From contig CAMRHE010000067.1 of the NCBI GenBank assembly GCA_947044405.1, positions 2,239,501-2,303,500 of the forward strand: a DNA stretch of 64,000 nt, read 5' to 3'. Positions 35,961 to 47,219 of the stretch are shown here, piece by piece (the first letter of the stretch is position 1; every line of letters begins with the position of its first letter). This DNA is from Leptodactylus fallax. Taxonomy: Eukaryota > Chordata > Amphibia > Anura > Leptodactylidae. The position numbers were made by a program, and so were the translations under genes. The notes under the pieces were generated by a model, which did no database searches, was not told the origin of the DNA, and saw only the letters and a program-made list of their open reading frames with translations.

Positions 35961-36961
35961 TTATGATGTAAAGCAGTGTCACATTCAGTTTTCCACATTC
36001 CCTGCCATCATCCATAGTTATTACTAATTGCACCCTAGTTTCAGTGGAAATGGGCCCCCTTAGTTCTTGGGCTCCATAGAAGCTGCTGTGTATGCTACCC
36101 TGGTTGTCACGCCTATGCTATTTACTTCTGTGGGACTGATGGACTGCTGTATTTGTCTGTTCCCCAGTAAATGGAGGAGTGAACACGCACTTGGACTACT
36201 GCTCTCATCAATTAGGGATCTTGGAGGGGTCCCACTGCTCAGACCACCAGTAACCATACACCCTGTGGACAGTGGATAAAAGTAAAGCAGATATTACAGT
36301 TTATAAATTATTCTGTGGGTTTTTTTTATGCTTCAGATAATCTTTGAGAAAACTATATTAACCTATGATTTCCTCTTAGTGGTGCAGCTCTCTGCCACAC
36401 ATGAAATAAAACTTATTGTATTATATTTTATGTTAATTTCATGCTAAATTTGAAATTATAGATTGCGGAGTTCCAAATGCCACTTATACATCATTAGATT
36501 TAAGGGAGTTTTCCATTTTTTATTTATATGTGGCGGTGATCATCTGCTTGCAGGAGTGGAGTGGTTTTCACTGTCACAAATTATATGAGGTCACTTACTT
36601 CATACAATAACTACAAGGATAATGTAATATTATGCGATGGGAGGATCACTTTGCAGCGATTCTTCACTTGGGCTTATAGAGGTTTGGACCAGGGACTCCC
36701 TTCTTTGGCACCATGTGCTCCAATAGGCAATACAAAAAGTTACTCTTTAAACTCTATGTATGTGGAAAATTAGAACATAGATTTGGAAATCAACAACCCT
36801 TATAAAGGTACAGTATAAAATTAAAGGGTTGGTTTGAATCCTATAAAAAAAGAAAATAACCGGCCCAGAAAACTGTAAGGAGTGAAAAACATTACTCACC
36901 TTTAAAAAAAAAAAAAATCATCTCTGGTCTGGCAATGACACTAAGGTCAGACCACAAGCAT
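35961..36961. other. Unassigned sequence
   Basis: No gene is recognised. A decayed end of the ttaaaggggttg family occurs at 36820-36960. Confidence 0.4.
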
Positions 36962-37090
36962 CAGGGCTGTGGAGTTGGTAGGCCAAATCACCAACTCCAA
37001 CTCCTATTTTTCCACAGTCCAACTCCACCTTTTGCTTTGACTCTTTCATAAATGGCGATAGCCAAATCCTAAAATTAGTTAAAAACCCGG
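36962..37090. mobile_element. hAT-like MITE fragment (cagggctgtggag end)
   Basis: It starts cagggctgtggagttggtag, the same terminus as the element at 8699-8866. The right end is unclear. A third scrap may lie near 61478. Confidence 0.5.
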
Positions 37091-37189
37091 TAAAGTGAAT
37101 TGCTATGAAAGTAAATATGCAAAAACTATTATGTGACTAATCATACAATATTAATAATTGTATAATTTAATGAAAAATAACACTGGTCT

Positions 37190-38540
37190 ACAGACAAATT
37201 GGTTCAGACATGAAAACAGTTGATCTCAACTAATTTTGGGGTGCTGAGATTGAAAATTATGCTCAAATTTTGAAATTGGTTCTAATTTTCATGATACAGA
37301 GGTGCTTTTCATATTTCTCACAGCCTTTAATACAATATTGTGAAATGTTTGCATCATCAGTATTGCGTCATCTACTGGAACTGCATCATCTCAGAATGAC
37401 CAAAAGAAAGATACCAATAAAGGCCAGGTGATGCAATCCTAATTAAACTTGCATCACACAACTTTATATATTCTCCCTCTATCAGCCATCCAGCACTTGT
37501 TACAGTTCAGCTTACATCGTTCAGTCTATATAGGTTCAGCAACGCCTCGGACTTGCATTAATAAAGCAGATCATTTGTACTATATATGTGGCAGTGACTT
37601 TTGCGTCACAAAAGCGAAGTTTGACTCCCATGGTTTAGGAAAGCCTACCACCTGTATTTTGGTTGCAAAATAGGAGATCAGGACAAGAGTTTGGCTCCAC
37701 ACACATAGTGTAATAGATGTTCATCAAACCTCAGACAGTGGTTGAACGGAAAAAGACAATCTATGCCTTTTGCAGTGCCAATGGTCTGGAGAGAGCCAAC
37801 TGACCATACTGCCAATTGCTACTTCTGCATGGTGCCTCCAGTTGGGAAAGGAATTTCGAATAAAAAGAAGTGAACTTTACAGTATCCAAATATTCCATCT
37901 GCGATATGCCAAGTAGCTCACTCAGAAGAATTGCCAGTTCCAAAAGCACCAGAAACAATCTCACTCGATTCCACTGAGGAAGAAAAAGAAGAAGCATATG
38001 GTCATGAACCATCTACCTCGCACGATCAAGATTTTCTTTCATCAATCTCCACCGAACCACACCTTATATCGCAAAGTGAACTGAACGATCTTGTTAGAAA
38101 TCTAGATCTGCCCAAGAGTAAGGCAGAGCTCTTAGGTTCCACATTTCAACAGTGGAATCTGCTAGGAGATGATGTTCGGATTTCTTTGTCCCGGGACCGT
38201 CAAAAGAATCTTGTCCAATTCTTCTTCAAGGAGGGTGATTTTGTTGCATGCAATAACCTCTAGTTTAATGAAAGGTCTCAACATCACCCATAACCCAGAT
38301 GAGTGGAGGCTATTTATCGATTCATCCAAGCTGAGTCTTAAAGCTGTCTTACTGCACAATGGCAATGCACTACCAGCTATACAATTTACATAGTAAAACG
38401 AGAATTCTTCGATATAGAAACTAGAGCCAATTGACAGTTTTCCTTGTGATATTTGAATTCAACACATGAAAATCATTAAGAAATGGCTCATTTTATTTCT
38501 GAACCAATCAACTTTTGAAAATTTGTAGACTTGTGTAATT
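37190..38540 (+). mobile_element. Remnant of a DNA-transposon-like unit carrying the orphan ORF
   Basis: Near 37190, ggtctacagacaaattggtt with cagacatgaaa faces an inverted, diverged counterpart at 38490-38540 (tttctgaaccaatcaac, then aaatttgtagacttgtg). They enclose a decayed ORF. The inverted ends suggest a cut-and-paste element, but no superfamily can be assigned. Confidence 0.45.
37575..38392 (+). pseudogene. Decayed N-terminal part of a multicopy transposon-like protein
   Basis: Reading through frame changes, the plus strand gives LYYICGSDF, then FGCKIGDQDKSLAPH, CNRCSSNLRQWLNGKRQSM, PFAVPMVWREPTDH and CYFCMV. Next come ISLDSTEEEKEEAYG, SELNDLVRNLDLPKSKAELL, QQWNLLGDDVR, and finally NPDEWRLFIDSSKLSLKAV with LLHNGNALPAI. 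I recognise this order from an uncharacterised protein family found in many copies in metazoan genomes, of about 600 residues. The CxxC pairs suggest zinc binding. Only the first 40-45% is here. At least three stops or frameshifts (near 37690, 37865 and 38240) disrupt it. Family assignment is from memory, and biochemical function is unknown. Confidence 0.7.
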
Positions 38541-39153
38541 TGTAGACTTGTGACGTCTTGCTCATGTCATGGGACTGCTGCAGTCACCGCTGTGGACAAC
38601 GAATGGTTACAGCAATGTCGTGACATGAATGATAGGCCTGGACCAGAAGTTGAGGGGAAAGTAATGTCCGCTGGAGCGGAGGGACATTCAATAGCAATAT
38701 TTAGTCCTCCTTCTTTTACCCTTACTGGGGCTGGTTACTTTTATTTTCTTGGAGTCAGACAATCCCTTTAACTAAGACATATTTTGGACTTACTTAGATA
38801 AAAAAGACATGTAAAGCTTCAACAAACTGATAAGATCTTCATATCTGAAACAACAACAACATGTGCAGTTTCTCACTACATATTGCTTTGCTGAAAATAT
38901 TCACTGATAATTGTCAGATGTGCCATATGGGAAAGATGACTAATAGTTTATTTACATACTGTCAGCCATGAGGCTCCTGTTTCCCAGAAACAATAGAGTA
39001 CAACAATAGCAGACCACATTACAAACAGGGTAAATGACTATCCTACATAGTGAAGTTGGCCTGCACAAATGTTAGTGTAATGACATGTTAAAGGGGAACT
39101 ATCGCTATGAAAATGCAGTATGCTGTAGAACAGGTGGAGCTGAGAAGATTGAG

Positions 39154-39155
<2 letters not shown>
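38541..39155. other. Repeat scrap then unassigned sequence
   Basis: 38560-38772 ends gtcagacaatccctttaac, a worn right end of the ttaaaggggttgtc family. Beyond it nothing is recognised. Confidence 0.45.

Positions 39156-39193
<38 letters not shown>
39156..39193. repeat. (ta)n microsatellite
   Basis: About 18 perfect ta repeats. Confidence 0.97.
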
Positions 39194-39197
<4 letters not shown>

Positions 39198-39203
39198 TTC
39201 TAC

Positions 39204-39552
39204 TTAAAGGGGTTGTCTTGAATTACTAATTTTTGCAAGGAGGCTGGGGAAGGTGAGGAAGGTGAAAAATAAAAAAAAAAATCCATATTCACCTGTCTCC
39301 GGCGCTCCAGTGTTCCAGGCTACTGGGTTCGAGTGACGTCCTAGGTCCAGTCCTTAGACAACTGATTGACCTCATTGGTCACGTGCAGCAACGACTTCTG
39401 CCAGAACAACCCCCGGGCATCGCTAGACTGGACAGCGGACTGGAACATCAGAGTGCCGGGGACAGGTTATTATGTTTTGGTTTTTTTGTTTTGGTTTTTT
39501 CACCTTCCCCGCACTCCTGGCAAAAATCTGTAATTCCTGGACAACCTCCTAA
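39204..39552. mobile_element. MITE with ttaaaggggttgtc ends
   Basis: It starts ttaaaggggttgtcttgaat and ends ggacaacctcctaaag. It shares the cattggtcacgtg block with the copy at 31329. It lies directly against the next element. Confidence 0.7.
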
Positions 39553-39772
39553 AGCTATGTTCACATCTGCGCCAATATGTCCATTGTTCTCATCCATTGG
39601 AGAACCAGAACAACAAACACACAGAGCGCTAAATCAGTGGACACCATAATGGGATCACTATAATGAGAGTCCATTCTTTTAAACTGTAACCGCCAGACGT
39701 AAAAGTCAAGCTTGCAGATTTTCAATGGTCACTGCAACAGAGATTTCAGCGCAGATGTGAACCCAGCCTTAG
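39552..39772. mobile_element. MITE with gttcacatctgcg / gcagatgtgaac ends
   Basis: It starts gctatgttcacatctgcgcc and ends cgcagatgtgaacccagcc. The interior has accataatgggatcac and aagtcaagcttgcag. A relative is at 62572-62826. Confidence 0.65.
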
Positions 39773-41684
39773 ATAAGAGTCCAGTGGGCAGTCTCACTCA
39801 GTGATTGGCAGCCTTCCTTTTACAAGCTTGCATACAATGAGGACTGTCAATTATGAATCACCCACTGGACTTGGTACAAGTTATACTGATTCCACAAAAC
39901 TATATATCAGTCTGCTCAGCTCCTGCTCCATAAGATCAGACTGCATCTTGAATGTGACAGGGTTTCTTTACACAGGTTATCCAGCTTTTAAAAATTGATG
40001 GCCTATCATTTAGATGGGTCGTCAATTTCTACATCAGTGGGGGTCCAACTGTTGGGACTCCCACAGATCAGCTGTTTCCCAGCTCACAGCATCGTTTACA
40101 TACCAGATGCTGTGATGCTCAGTCACCACCCAAAAAGTATGACAAGTCAGAAGTGCATGTAAACAATGATGAGAGCTGCATTTTCTGAGAAACAGCTGAT
40201 CAGCTGGGGTCCCAACAGTCCGACCCCAATCTTAAATTGCATTAAATTTATGCATAAAGAGGATTTAAATTTATGCATAAAGAGGATTGCAATTTATGCA
40301 TAAAAAGGATTTGCCAGCTCTTTTGACTTGCCATAGGCAGTCTATAATAGAAGTCAATGGATTTTACAATATACTGCAGTACGTTTGTATTGTAGTATAT
40401 TATATGGTGATCAGTCCCCTACGGCCTACGGGTCTCAAAATAAAAAAAAAGTTAAAGTATTAAAAAGTTAAAATAAATAAATCAACCCCTATCCCTAGAT
40501 CATATATAAAAATAAAAGGCCATAGTGGGGAAAAAAATATCAAAATGGCCAAACAACAGTTTTTTTGCCGTTTCACCCAGGGAAATAACTATAAGTCTGT
40601 AGTAATGGAATTATACCATACGCTGGCAATTTTTCTTGGCAGCTCTGAACAATTTCTTTGGGATCTACCAAGAATCTGATGTCTATGGTAATGGTCTGAT
40701 AGTTTCCTAACATCTATCAATAGATGGTTTTCAAACTTTGCCAACCTATTGTTGTCCACAGGGTAAGTAACATCAGTTTATTATGAAGCCAATAATTTCC
40801 TTTCCACTATGGAAATGACTTGCGCAGTTGGTCGAGCCAAATGTGTGTTAATGGGAAAGTTACTGCAGATAGTTGTCAGCGAGATCATTTGGCTACCAAC
40901 TATCACAAGTCTATCACCAACTGTCCAGAGATATTTACCATCTGTATAGGAACATCACTAGTACTCACATAATCCCACCGTAAAGTGTCCCAACCTGGAG
41001 CTTTATTGGTTTGATCCTACATATAAGAATTACATCTAGAATCTCACCAATTGTTTCAAAAATTCAGTGGATAGTTTAGACTTCCAAAATCCTGTGCATG
41101 TCACAATGTTTTTTTCTTGGTGTCTCTTGGTTAAGGATATGTGAATGGCCTCATTGTCTAATGGAACTGTGTGTTATCCATGTACTGTCCAATTTTTTTC
41201 ACATATAGCACACAGACAGAAGGGTACTTAGTGTGAAAGGGCCATAAAGGGGTTGTGAGACTTGAAACAACTTTTCATAAATTAATAGTACAGGTGAATA
41301 GAAGAAACTTTGTAGTATATCTTATTAATGAAATATGATGTTGAGTTAATTTTTATACATAGAAGTCTATAAAGAGGCGAGAAGTGATAAGGAGGCATCT
41401 GGGAAAGACACAAGCAATGCATGCAATACAAGACTGGTTCTTGATGTCAAATAGCAGGGTCAGTTGCCAAGAAAACTGTAACATTCCTGAATCAGTGTGA
41501 CATCAAACATGTATCCATTGTAGAGACCTGTCAACAAGTACTAAATGCTAAATGACAAACCTCATTTGGACTGTGCCCCTGAACAGTTTTGCCTTTTTTT
41601 TTTTCTGTTCACCTATTCCAAAAATATGACCACTGGAAGATTATTTGTAAATTAGCTCTTAGTCTTTATTCACAAGCCCGTTTT
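39773..41684. other. Unassigned upstream sequence with dispersed-repeat scraps
   Basis: A dispersed repeat (gtgggggtccaactgttggg and its inverse near 40200) lies at 40000-40240. A small tandem repeat follows at 40243-40313. The remainder to 41684 shows no gene. Confidence 0.45.
40243..40313. repeat. Three-copy ~25-bp tandem repeat
   Basis: The unit aatttatgcataaagaggat occurs three times with small changes. Confidence 0.85.
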
Positions 41685-41970
41685 TAGGCCAGGGCAAAAA
41701 CCGCTGCATTGTACAGTCCCTGCAAAGTGGATGGGACACATTGCAGAAAAAATACCCGCCACAGAAATGCTGTGGTTTCCAAAACCATCTCATTTTTGGA
41801 AATCGCAGCATGTCAATTATATCAACAGAAACCCCAGCGGTTTCCCTATAGGTATAACTGAAGCAGAAAGTCCGCAGAGGAAAACTCTGAGACTTTCTGT
41901 GATTAGCACTGCAGGAAAAAACGTGATTTTTTTTTTTCCTGAAGCACTTTTTCATTGCGGCCCGCTACAA
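41685..41970. mobile_element. MITE of the aaggccccayg family
   Basis: The left end tttaggccagggcaaaaacc is worn and the right end is ttgcggcccgctac. The interior words aaatcgcagcatgtcaatta and agtccgcagaggaaaactct are family markers. Confidence 0.65.
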
Positions 41971-42400
41971 AAAAAAGCAATTGGAGCGAACATGTTATTA
42001 ACATGTTCTATACTTGAGTGTTCTGATGGGCCCACATTGATGTCAGTGGGTCTTTTTTTAACAGCAGATTTGGAACCAAATCACATTGGTTAGAAATAGA
42101 TCAATGGGTTGGGTCAAAAAAACAAAAAATAACACGAATGAAAATTCATCGGCTTTTTAATAGTGCTTTTCTTAAGATTTCCTTCTCTGGCATTTTTCTC
42201 AAAACACAGAATGCTCAAAATCTGGCTTTTTTTCAAAGTTTTCATATAGATTTAATCATAGAAAAAAATACTGGAAAATCTTTGTGCACACATAGACACC
42301 AAGGTTAAAAAAAAAAGTCTCAAAACAACACATTAAAAAAATTTAAAAAACCTCTGCTAGCAATACTTTTGTTTTTATCATTTTTTTTGCAAATAAATTA

Positions 42401-42820
42401 GGGTGGGTTCACACCTGCGCTTCAGTCTGTCCGTTGCCAATCCGAGTGAAAATCTCAGCGAACGGGATTGGCATCGGATACAGACCGGTCAGCGACGCAT
42501 TGGTTAAAAACCCATTCAAATGAATGGGTTTTTAAAGCAATGCGAGGGTGTCCGATTGCACCCTCTGCGCTGCGAAGCCGTTATTTTTCATCGGACACGA
42601 AGTCCTGCATGTCCGACTTTGTTTCCGACGAAAAAAAAAGGATTCGCAGCGCAGAGGGTGCAATCGGACACCCTCGCATTGCTTTAAAAACCCATTCAAA
42701 TGAATGGGTTTTTAACCAATGCGTCCCTGACCGGTCTGTATCCGATGCCAATCCCGTTCGCCGAGATTTTCACTCGGATTGGCAACGGACGGACTGAAGC
42801 GCAGGTGTGAACCTACCCTA
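42401..42820. repeat. Near-perfect 420-bp palindromic MITE
   Basis: The left arm starts gggtgggttcacacctgcgc and the right arm ends gcgcaggtgtgaacctaccc. The arms pair over about 195 bp with few mismatches, through gtccgttgccaatcc, aacccattcaaatgaatggg and gggtgtccgattgcaccctc. Pairing weakens only in the middle 60 bp, around 42612. The high arm identity implies a recent insertion or ongoing arm homogenisation. Confidence 0.88.
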
Positions 42821-43959
42821 AATAAGTAATTGTCAAAAGAGAGAATATAGAATATAGCATTACATGGTGATGTATACATTGTGATATTTTCAGATTTTAT
42901 TTACATTTTTTTTTTTCTTTTTCTGCATTTGTCTCCTTCCAACCAAGAACCTATTTTTCACTTTACTTTCAGCTGCAGACCTTATAGCAATTGTAGGTTC
43001 TCTTGTAGACTGCAGCAAGTTTTCTTGCAGGATTTCTTTGAATTTTTGCTACATTTAATTTTCTATCCATTTTTACAGCCTTCGGAAGTCAACATTTTAT
43101 TAGAAAGCAAGTGCCGCTGTATATCAAATTCTCTAAAAAGATTGGAAAATGGCCAAGCAAGTCAGTGTTTTTGCACTGTGACAGTGAAAGATCACCTAGG
43201 TCTGACTTTGTGAACTTGCTACCCAATATAAAGTGATGTATACCATTACTATTTCCACCTTGTATGATTAGAAGTGTGAACCTGCATTTCATTGAATTTT
43301 TACGGCTTTATCTATCACACTAAATGTTGCACTGAGGTGACAGAGGGGAGAAGAAATACATTAAGATTTGGTGCACATTTTAGACAATTGCATTTTGTCA
43401 TCTAAGCAAATTGCACAAATTAGATAGTAATACAATTACAGTGGTCGTTTCTCTCTGCATATGGCATTCACTCAGAGAATTATAAGTTCGCTGCTTTTCG
43501 TACAGTGTCCTCTGATCAATGGCAGTAATATTCATTAACAGGTCCTTTACTTTGCTTTTATGACTAAGAAACATTTCCTTTTATACATCTTAGTGGTAAT
43601 ATGAATTTTGTTCATAGAATCATGTATAACACAACATGTCTCTTTAAGGCCCCTTGCAGAGGACCATGGCCGTGTTCAGTATGCTATCCGTGTATTTCAC
43701 GGATTAGAAAAATGTTTAAAAATCTTTTAACTGTCAAAAATTAATATAGGAAAAACCTTTAAACTTTGTTGTTATGTATCTGATGTGTAAAGCTGAATTC
43801 ACAAAACAGCAGTGAAAAATGGATGAATGATCCATTTTTTTTTTTCACAGACTTTTTGCATCCGTGGGGTATCTGTTCTCACAGATCCCTGATAGACTAT
43901 ATAGGGATCTATAAACGGTCTGTTTACGCCTTCCCATTGTACCCCAGCAAATGTTTTCG
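42821..43959. other. Unassigned upstream sequence
   Basis: No gene is recognised. MITE-like scraps occur near 43647-43700 (aaggccccttgcagaggacc) and 43795-43925. Confidence 0.4.
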
Positions 43960-44330
43960 CCCCCCTGCAGTCCACCCTAACCTCCAACCGTCTCAAGACC
44001 TCCTATGCCGCTTTGCTCTTATCCGTTCTTCAAACAATTGCCTCCAAAACTTCTCCCTGTGCATCCCCCATACTCTGGAACTCGCAACCACAATCACAAG
44101 CTTCAAGAAGACCTTGAAGACTCACCTCTTCAGTAAAGCCTACAACCTCCAATAGCACTACTGCCACTACACCCACCTTCTGTCTCTATCTCTCTTACCT
44201 CATAAATTATAAGCCCTTCCGGGCAGGGCCCTCTATACACTGTGCCAGTTGGTCACTATTAGTAGTGTGCTTGTTTTGTATATTTTATGTATTGCATGTA
44301 AACCTTCAAATGTGCAGCACGATGGATATA

Positions 44331-45259
<929 letters not shown>

Positions 45260-45418
45260 TAATATAATAATGTACAGCACCATGGAACTATTATAATATT
45301 GTACAGCACCATGATTATAATATAATAATGTACAGCACTATGCAATTAATATAATAATGTACAGCACCATGGAATTAATGGTGCTCTAAAAGTAAATAAT
45401 AATAATAACACTTTGTTC

Positions 45419-45820
45419 ACCATATGCAAAAAATATTTTTCATATGTTTGTAGCTCGGGTATTTTTGGGATGCATATTTTGTTTGTTTTTGTTGATTTAT
45501 TATTTGTTTATTTTTATTTGGACTCTAGGGAAAGGGGGCTGATTTGAACTTTTTTTTTACTATCGATTCTGTGAGCATTGGATTGCTTATGGCATAGACT
45601 GCACTGCAGTTCAATTGTATTGAAGCCTATGTTAAAATCCCTATGTATCTATTGAGGCTTTGATCGTGGGCATTACCGCTGGGTATGAAACAGAAGAGAC
45701 CCAGCAGTTATCGCTCCTGCTCTGCTTTTGAGCGGACACCATATTTAAAGTGCCAATATCTGTTATCTCACCAAAAGATGGAAGTAAGAGGAAGACAGGA
45801 CCAGAGCACCCCTATTTACT
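45419..45820. other. Unassigned sequence
   Basis: No gene or element is recognised before the low-complexity block starts. Confidence 0.4.
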
Positions 45821-45980
45821 GTTTGGGGGGGGCCGGGGGGGGGCCTATATTGGGGTTGTTGGGGCCCCCCTCAGCGGGGCCCCCAAAAAAAAAAGGGGGG
45901 GGGGAATAAAAAAAATTTGGTGTGGAAAGGGGGATTTTTAAAAAATCCCATTTTTTTTTTTTTTAATATTATTTTATAAT

Positions 45981-46072
<92 letters not shown>

Positions 46073-46242
46073 TTTTTTTTTTTTTTTTCTTTTTTTTTTT
46101 GGGGGGTGTTTTTTTTTCTTTTCCTTCCCCCTCTGTCCCTTGTTTTTTTTTTTTTTTGTTATTTGGTGTTTTGTTGGTGGGTGGGAAGAAAAATAAAATA
46201 AAAATAATTTTTTTTTTCCCCCCCTCTCCCGCCGCGGGGGCC
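45821..46242. other. Homopolymer-rich block, probable assembly error
   Basis: Runs of G, C, A and then very long T runs with no recognisable sequence abut the Gypsy LTR exactly at 46242. A similar block lies beyond the other LTR. Reading frames here (lysine or phenylalanine runs) are meaningless. Confidence 0.8.
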
Positions 46243-47100
46243 TGTATTACAGGGAGAATCTCTTCCTGGGACTTACCCATGAAGTACAGTTAGTAGCCTT
46301 AACAAGGATCACTGTACTAATCTCACAGTCTGAAGAATATATACAGATACCACATAAGGTTATAACAGTAGCTTTATAAGAATCAACAGGGTAATAATAC
46401 ATACATAAAATATACTCAGAACACAGCAATACTACAACAACCAGCAAGTCCTCAACCGTCTTAGGTTATATACCCGGGTATATATATAGATATATAGCAA
46501 GAGTCCAGTGCACAATACCTCCAGGCAACAGAAGAGATGCAGGGGCCCCTGTGGATGACTGTGGATCCTCGGATTCTTCCAGGAGATGACAGACAGCCGA
46601 TCAGGAGATGATGATGATGATGGTGAGATTCTTCACAGGCAGCAAACAGGGCGACGGTGACGGCAGTAGATGCAGGCCTGACTACCCTAACACTGAGTCC
46701 TTAACCTGCCAGCTAAACTACTAGTGCCACCGGGCCTCTGACTAGCTAGTTGGCCTTCGGAAGCCTAACCTATCACTGCCCTGAACTATATATATATATA
46801 TATGGATCCCTAACTACGGTTACTAGCTAGGTCCTGTGAGTATATAGGGGGTAACACATACCTAACTATATACTGTGAAGTAAAGAGGAACAAGTGGCTC
46901 TTAGACTCCCCCAGACATAACATGTCTGTCTCAGCAGCTCTGCTCACATCTCTCCCCCCAGCAGCTCTGCCTCACATGTCTCTGACTCACTGTATTTACA
47001 AAACAAAACTTGCACTAAATGCCTGGGGTCTCTGAAGCCAAACTGCAGGGGCAAAGAAGCCAGATACATTATATACTAGTAGAAATGGCAGTTCCCTACA
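46243..47100 (-). repeat. 3' LTR of the Gypsy element
   Basis: It is 858 bp, bounded by tg and ca (plus strand tgtattacag to ttccctaca). It contains a ta-rich run near 46790 and atgatgatgatg near 46610. Confidence 0.92.
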
Positions 47101-47112
47101 CTCTCCCTCTGG
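47101..47112 (-). promoter_or_regulatory. Polypurine tract
   Basis: On the minus strand, cagagggagag immediately precedes the 3' LTR. This is the expected primer site for plus-strand DNA synthesis. Confidence 0.75.
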
Positions 47113-47219
47113 TGAAATCTTTACGTCACGTCAAAGACATACAAAGTCATAGTATACAGTCAACATTACCAATGACAATATCAATATGGTTGCTTTTGCA
47201 TTTACAGAGTCACAACAGG

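Noticed and set aside
43823..44155. A host protein-coding exon ending in LKTHLFSKAYNLQ
   Set aside because: The ending is the common terminus of L2-like LINE ORF2, followed by its 3' UTR.
45969..46293. Lysine- and phenylalanine-rich ORFs in the T-run block
   Set aside because: They are homopolymer translations in probable assembly error.
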